Assembly (NCBI GenBank): GCA_047614245.1
Contig: JBLHIC010000129.1
Coordinates: 1-5,459 of the forward strand
Reading direction: 5' to 3'
Origin: Ulvibacter sp047614245
GTDB taxonomy: Bacteria; Bacteroidota; Bacteroidia; Flavobacteriales; Flavobacteriaceae
DNA length: 5,459 nucleotides
Part shown: positions 4,419 through 5,459 of the stretch, one piece after another
How positions within the stretch are numbered: position 1 is the stretch's first letter
Layout: each line of letters opens with the position of its first letter
Position numbers and translations under genes: made by a program
Notes under the pieces: model-generated
What the model saw: only the letters and a program-made list of their open reading frames with translations
What the model was told of the DNA's origin: nothing
Databases searched by the model: none

Positions 4419-5423
4419 ATGAAAAGAATAATTTCCATATCGGCAGCATTAATAATGACTTTAGGCGTATTTGCTCAAAGCCCAGAAAATCTGAGTTACC
4501 AATCCTTAGTAAGAGATGCAGAAAATGCATTGTTACGCAGCCAGGTTGTTGGTATGCAAATAAGCATATTACAAGGGTCGGTTTCTGGTGCATCAGTGTA
4601 TGTAGAAACACAAACACCAAACACCAATCTTAATGGCTTGGTTAGTATAGAGATCGGTGAAGGAACAATTGTTTCGGGTGCGTTTAACTTAATAGACTGG
4701 AGTACAGGCCCCTATTTTATAAAAACAGAAACCGACCCTGCAGGCGGAACAAGCTACAGTATGTCGGGTACTAGCCAATTAATGAGTGTTCCTTACGCCT
4801 TAAAGGTAAAAGAAACTGCCAACGGAGCAGAAGAAAATGGGTCATATGGTACTGGTAGTGTCAGCATTGCGCAGACTTTAATTATTTCTGAAGACACTTT
4901 ATTTATAAGTAGTGGGAACTATATTGTTTTGCCATCATCAACTCCTGACTTACAAATAGGTGATTTTCATCAAGGAGGTATTGTCTTTTCGTTAGATGGA
5001 AATGGTGGAGGTTTAATTGCAGCGACTTTTGACCAATCTACACTTGCAGAGTGGGGTTGTTTTGGAAAGGGGATTTCAGCAGCAGATGGAGTAGCTATTG
5101 GAACAGGTGCTCAAAACACAATTGATATAGAATTAGGATGTACACAATCAGGAACGGCTGCAGATATTTGTGCAAATCTAACTCTTGGTGGATACAGTGA
5201 TTGGTTCCTGCCTTCAAAAGATGAATTAAATGAAATGCACCAAAATATAGGACAACGAAATGCTTTAGGTTTAGGAAATGTTGGCGGTTTTGCTAATAAC
5301 TACTATTGGAGTTCTACCGAGAACGATACCAATATTGCGTGGTTAAAGTATTTCGGCAATGGCATCCAGTTTGGCACCAATAAGAGCAACACTTACTATG
5401 TGCGTGCTGTCCGCGCTTTTTAA
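4419..5423 (+). CDS. Exported protein: Bacteroidota N-terminal module plus DUF1566/Lcl_C-type domain
   Basis: The 334-residue product starts with a signal peptide (1-19, MKRIISISAALIMTLGVFA, cleavage before Gln20). Residues 20-130 form a module widespread in secreted Bacteroidota proteins: NLSYQSLVRDAENALL, then VGMQISILQGSVSGASVYVE (44-63), IDWSTGPYFIKTETDPAGG (92-110) and SQLMSVPYALKVKETA. A polar linker follows (about 131-178). Residues 179-334 look like a DUF1566/Lcl_C-type domain, the fold at the C-terminus of the Legionella collagen-like adhesin. They include GDFHQGGIVFSLDG, EWGCFGKGI, the landmark GGYSDWFLPSKDELNEM (257-273), YYWSST (295-300) and the closing YYVRAVRAF. Cys214, Cys241 and Cys251 are the only cysteines, so at most one disulfide is possible. 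No collagen-like repeat, lipobox or type IX sorting domain is present. A surface or extracellular binding role is inferred from domain company. The ATG at 4419 is the only start that preserves the signal peptide. Confidence 0.93.
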   Translation: MKRIISISAALIMTLGVFAQSPENLSYQSLVRDAENALLRSQVVGMQISILQGSVSGASVYVETQTPNTNLNGLVSIEIGEGTIVSGAFNLIDWSTGPYFIKTETDPAGGTSYSMSGTSQLMSVPYALKVKETANGAEENGSYGTGSVSIAQTLIISEDTLFISSGNYIVLPSSTPDLQIGDFHQGGIVFSLDGNGGGLIAATFDQSTLAEWGCFGKGISAADGVAIGTGAQNTIDIELGCTQSGTAADICANLTLGGYSDWFLPSKDELNEMHQNIGQRNALGLGNVGGFANNYYWSSTENDTNIAWLKYFGNGIQFGTNKSNTYYVRAVRAF

Positions 5424-5459
5424 CAACTTAGTGCAGCGCTATCACGAACACCTTTAAAA

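Noticed and set aside
4399..4620. Reverse-strand open frame of 73 codons
   Set aside because: It is antisense to the signal peptide and first module of the exported protein; the + strand reading has clear domain landmarks, and this one has none.
5413..5439. Terminator hairpin at the end of the last gene (GCGCT/AGCGC)
   Set aside because: The stem is five pairs with a 17-base loop, begins within the last codons and has no U-tract after it.
1..5459. A defence system or CRISPR-type multi-gene system
   Set aside because: No nuclease, helicase, ATPase, toxin-antitoxin pair, reverse transcriptase or regular spacer-repeat array is present. The 21-bp periodic array is only about four units and too short in period for CRISPR.

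Overview
The window reads as a stretch of chromosome from a Bacteroidota bacterium, most likely of the Flavobacteriia/Cytophagia type. Four things point there: the DNA is AT-rich; Shine-Dalgarno sequences are mostly missing and several starts have A-rich leaders; two exported proteins have signal peptides ending in Bacteroidota-style AQAQ or FAQ; and the last gene opens with an N-terminal module very common in secreted Bacteroidota proteins. Several upstream regions also carry TAnnTTTG-like boxes, the -7 element of Bacteroidota promoters.

All six credible genes lie on the + strand. In order they are: a seven-helix membrane protein with conserved-looking histidines, resembling DUF6962 (63-731); a cytosolic DUF1826-like protein with an HxD...H...R pattern (796-1494); a VOC/glyoxalase-fold protein whose true start is probably 1664 (1664-2083); a small secreted protein of unknown function (2367-2792); a complete YqjF-like DUF2071 protein (3043-3780); and an exported protein joining the Bacteroidota N-terminal module to a DUF1566/Lcl_C-type domain (4419-5423). 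The first two are 64 bases apart and could be co-transcribed. The others are separated by gaps of about 170 to 640 bases, each with its own plausible promoter, so this looks like a run of independent genes rather than one operon. No shared pathway can be read from the gene set.

The gaps hold the least expected material. The 638-base gap at 3781-4418 starts with a reading frame broken by one in-frame TAG. It then has a 21-bp-periodic array of TTTTG-N4-CAAAA palindromes beginning near a TGT, which resembles the multi-repeat end of an IS21-family insertion sequence but could be an operator array; no transposase gene follows. An identical decamer, ACTAATATTA, lies exactly five bases before the ATG of two unrelated genes. 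A perfect 8-bp hairpin with a GAGA loop lies just before the promoter of the VOC gene.

I found no rRNA, tRNA, CRISPR array, complete mobile element or recognisable defence system. I do not see a clear new multi-gene system here. The periodic array and the shared start-proximal decamer are the signals most worth testing.
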